A stretch of 64,000 bases of DNA from Rhizophlyctis rosea (lineage: Eukaryota > Chytridiomycota > Chytridiomycetes > Rhizophlyctidales > Rhizophlyctidaceae), in NCBI GenBank assembly GCA_027596075.1, contig JADGJC010000123.1:40770-104769 (forward strand). The letters run 5' to 3'. The stretch's first letter is position 1. Every line of letters begins with the position of its first letter. The notes under the pieces were generated by a model that had not been told where the DNA came from, ran no database searches, and saw only the letters and a list, made by a program, of their open reading frames with translations. Shown here piece after piece: positions 58,488 to 64,000 of the stretch. A program made the translations under genes and the position numbers.

Positions 58488-60634
58488 TGGCAAAAAAAAG
58501 GCAGTAAATAGTGCTCGGCAAAACAGTGCTGAAAGCAACGTGAGCATTTGAAAAACCAGCCAAGTTCATCGACGCAGCCGCCATCACAAAAGGGAGTAAT
58601 CCGACTGCTTGACATCCTCCAAAAAGAAGGGGTTCTTTGGCCTCGCTTTCGGTCGCCCCCTAACAACGGGCCCCCTCTCAAAGACGGATCCTTGAGGGGT
58701 TTGCTTGTCCCTTGTCGTGCATCCCAAATACAACCGGGCTCCGCATTCGATCCAACAGCCGCAGTGGGATAATGCCCACTTTCTCACTTGGGGTGTCCAT
58801 GCTCACGACTCACCGAGTCTTGCATAGTCCCCGCCTCACCCCATTCCCTCTACTCCCCACGGCCCCACTTGTACAACTACAACTATAACCATTTATTTGA
58901 TTTTGACGCGGCAATCCGCGATGGGTGCCGTTGAGCCGGACGGAACCTCTGGGCCTTGTGATTCCTGGCACTAAGGTGAACATGAGTAAGGATAATCCAT
59001 CAAGCATCGACAGATAAAGAGCCACTCACAATCACAGCCGTAGATATTACCCGCTTGTTTGGGCCAATGTTACTCACCCAGCGGGAGGGTTCTTGAGACA
59101 TTTGACAGATATCCCTGGGGCCGATGGGAGACTTGCTGAACTGTCGCCGGACAGCCGCTCGTGCGACCGCACGTAAACGTAGAAAAAAGAATGTATCACT
59201 GAACTATTCGGAGCAACGTGGACTGAAGGACACATCCTTTGAGACCTGAGCTATAGGGTGCACCCGTACAACGCACGTACGCAACTGGATGGACCTACCA
59301 CCTCTCCAAAAGCCACCGGTAATCCCAAGGATGCTTTGGGATGTTGACCTGTGGTCGGTGCCTCCCCAAAAAGGAGATGCTACATAGGCAAGTCGACGGG
59401 TAATTTAAGACCCGACTTCCAGAGGCAGGTTTTCCAAACAGTTGTGACGGCCCGCAGGGTTTACACCTGGCCTGATATTTGATGGCTGGCCCAGATGTAC
59501 TCACCAAGTTTAGAGTTTCTTGAGGGATTTGTGGATACCCGGAGGGAGGGGCGGGGGGATGGGGAGGGAGGGCGTTCAGTCAGTGGATGGCCTGCGCTGA
59601 GTGACAACGGTTGGTATCACAGCGTGCGTCGTATGAACAATTGAAGGAGGGTACGTTACCGGAAACGACAACCATGCGAGCGATCAAGAGACGAACCGAA
59701 AGGACTAAAAGCGAACCCGAAGGAGGACCAAACCCTCCCTCGGGGGACATGTGAAAAGAGAGATCCAGTGTTAGTATCTGTTCAAATATAACGAGGTTCG
59801 TGTCATTCCGAACGATGGTCGCTGCCCGCTACTAGCCCATACCCGCCTGCAAAGGTCTGCACGCGCTACCACGACGCAAATAGGCTACTTCTCGCAAGAA
59901 GATCCAGGCCCTTGGACGTGAGACGCGACACCCAGATATCTTCCACTCATTCAAAAATCACCACAGAGGATATCCAGCGCATGTTAACTGCTAAGATAGA
60001 CGGCGAACTATGGGCCGGCAAACTTCCATCCTTCCCGCAGACTCTCCAGTGGCACCAAAGGCTGCCGCACTTACGTCGGCGAGGCCGAAGCCACCAGTGA
60101 TGTTGCCCCACCTTCCTGAAAGCGAGGGTTTCCGGATTGTACTGAAGGGTGAAAAGGGATTGGGGGCGGACGTGCTTACCTAGCAGAAAAGACCAGAACT
60201 TGATAGTTGCTGACGAAGTAGGCAATGGATGGATGGTATTCTTGATGGGTGACTTGGACGGACAAGAAAAGGACGCGGTTTGAGTGGGTCAAGCATGGGG
60301 AAATTGAGAAGATAAGAATATTGGGGGAAAGGAAAAGTGTGGATGCTCGCTGACCAGTGATCAGCGATGAAACTCATGACGTGGTGGTGGCTTGTAAAGT
60401 GGCACTATATGGCTTGTGGCTAGACCGCTAAGCCACTAGCGGGTCCTTGAATTCCCACATGGTTCATCCTTCACCCAAGCAGTGCTGCGCTTTACCCATA
60501 ACCCCCCATTGTTAAAAATAGATCCCACTAAACTGGGTTAGTACACCACAGACTGGCATACGTCCTCGATCCGGAATCGTACAGCAATTAGAAGCACAAA
60601 GTTCGACACGGATTTCAGACTGTCAGGAGGCAAA
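58488..60634. other. Region without a supported gene
   Basis: Several short open frames on both strands lack motifs and splice partners. A G-rich tract lies near 59540-59575. The last part is the promoter of Snu114. Parts of this stretch may be upstream exons of the minus-strand repeat-bearing gene, but I could not connect them. Confidence 0.4.

Positions 60635-64000
<3,366 letters not shown>

Noticed and set aside
59295..59507. Minus-strand open frame with several Cys and Pro
   Set aside because: It might be an exon of the repeat-bearing minus-strand gene, but no donor or acceptor links it in phase, so it is not supported.

Overview
The window is nuclear DNA of a fungus. Almost every gene is broken by short GT-AG introns (about 45-100 bases), there are two likely 5' UTR introns, and the gene set is fungal: an ADA2 coactivator, a chitin synthase fused to a myosin-like motor and a DEK_C tail, a peroxisomal half ABC transporter, an FMP42-like MFS carrier and the U5 snRNP GTPase Snu114. 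TMEM135-like, F-box/ankyrin and Crinkler-like genes together suggest an early-diverging, zoosporic (chytrid-like) fungus. That placement is inference; there is no rRNA or other marker here to fix it. Exon boundaries were derived by hand from donor and acceptor sites and reading phase.

Layout. 2-6 kb: a 1,039-residue protein with a coiled coil and five diverged copies of a domain I do not recognise. 6-8.4 kb: a divergent pair, a METTL21-type methyltransferase (-) and a dienelactone hydrolase (+). 9.4-12.7 kb: a secreted Ser/Thr-rich protein and a small STF2/Stm1-like hydrophilin, both behind TATA boxes. 14-18.7 kb: a vWA-domain protein and an MFS carrier. 19.7-28.1 kb: F-box/ankyrin proteins (two open, one broken) flanking ADA2. 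28.7-32.6 kb: a peroxisomal ABCD transporter, a small helical protein and an OB-fold protein. 32.8-36.1 kb: two F-box/leucine-rich proteins, one frameshifted. 36.6-40.8 kb: a TMEM135-like membrane protein and a PH-like domain protein. 41-43.1 kb: a tandem duplication carrying two SUMO-like genes with no C-terminal diglycine. 43.6-48.1 kb: a coiled-coil protein, a tRNA-like tandem repeat and a decayed Crinkler-like nuclease-type relic. 48.3-54.5 kb: the chitin synthase. 55-56 kb: a secreted protein with CYTH-like motifs. 56.9-58.5 kb: duplicated exon-like units on the minus strand. 60.6 kb to the end: Snu114, cut by the window edge.

The genes do not form a pathway; this is an ordinary fungal gene neighbourhood with a few housekeeping genes and several small local gene expansions (F-box/ankyrin, F-box/LRR, SUMO-like). 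The most interesting items are the SUMO-like pair, the five-copy domain, and a window-wide pattern in which exons start C-rich and end G-rich on the coding strand. I see no prokaryotic features, CRISPR arrays, complete transposons or standard tRNA genes.
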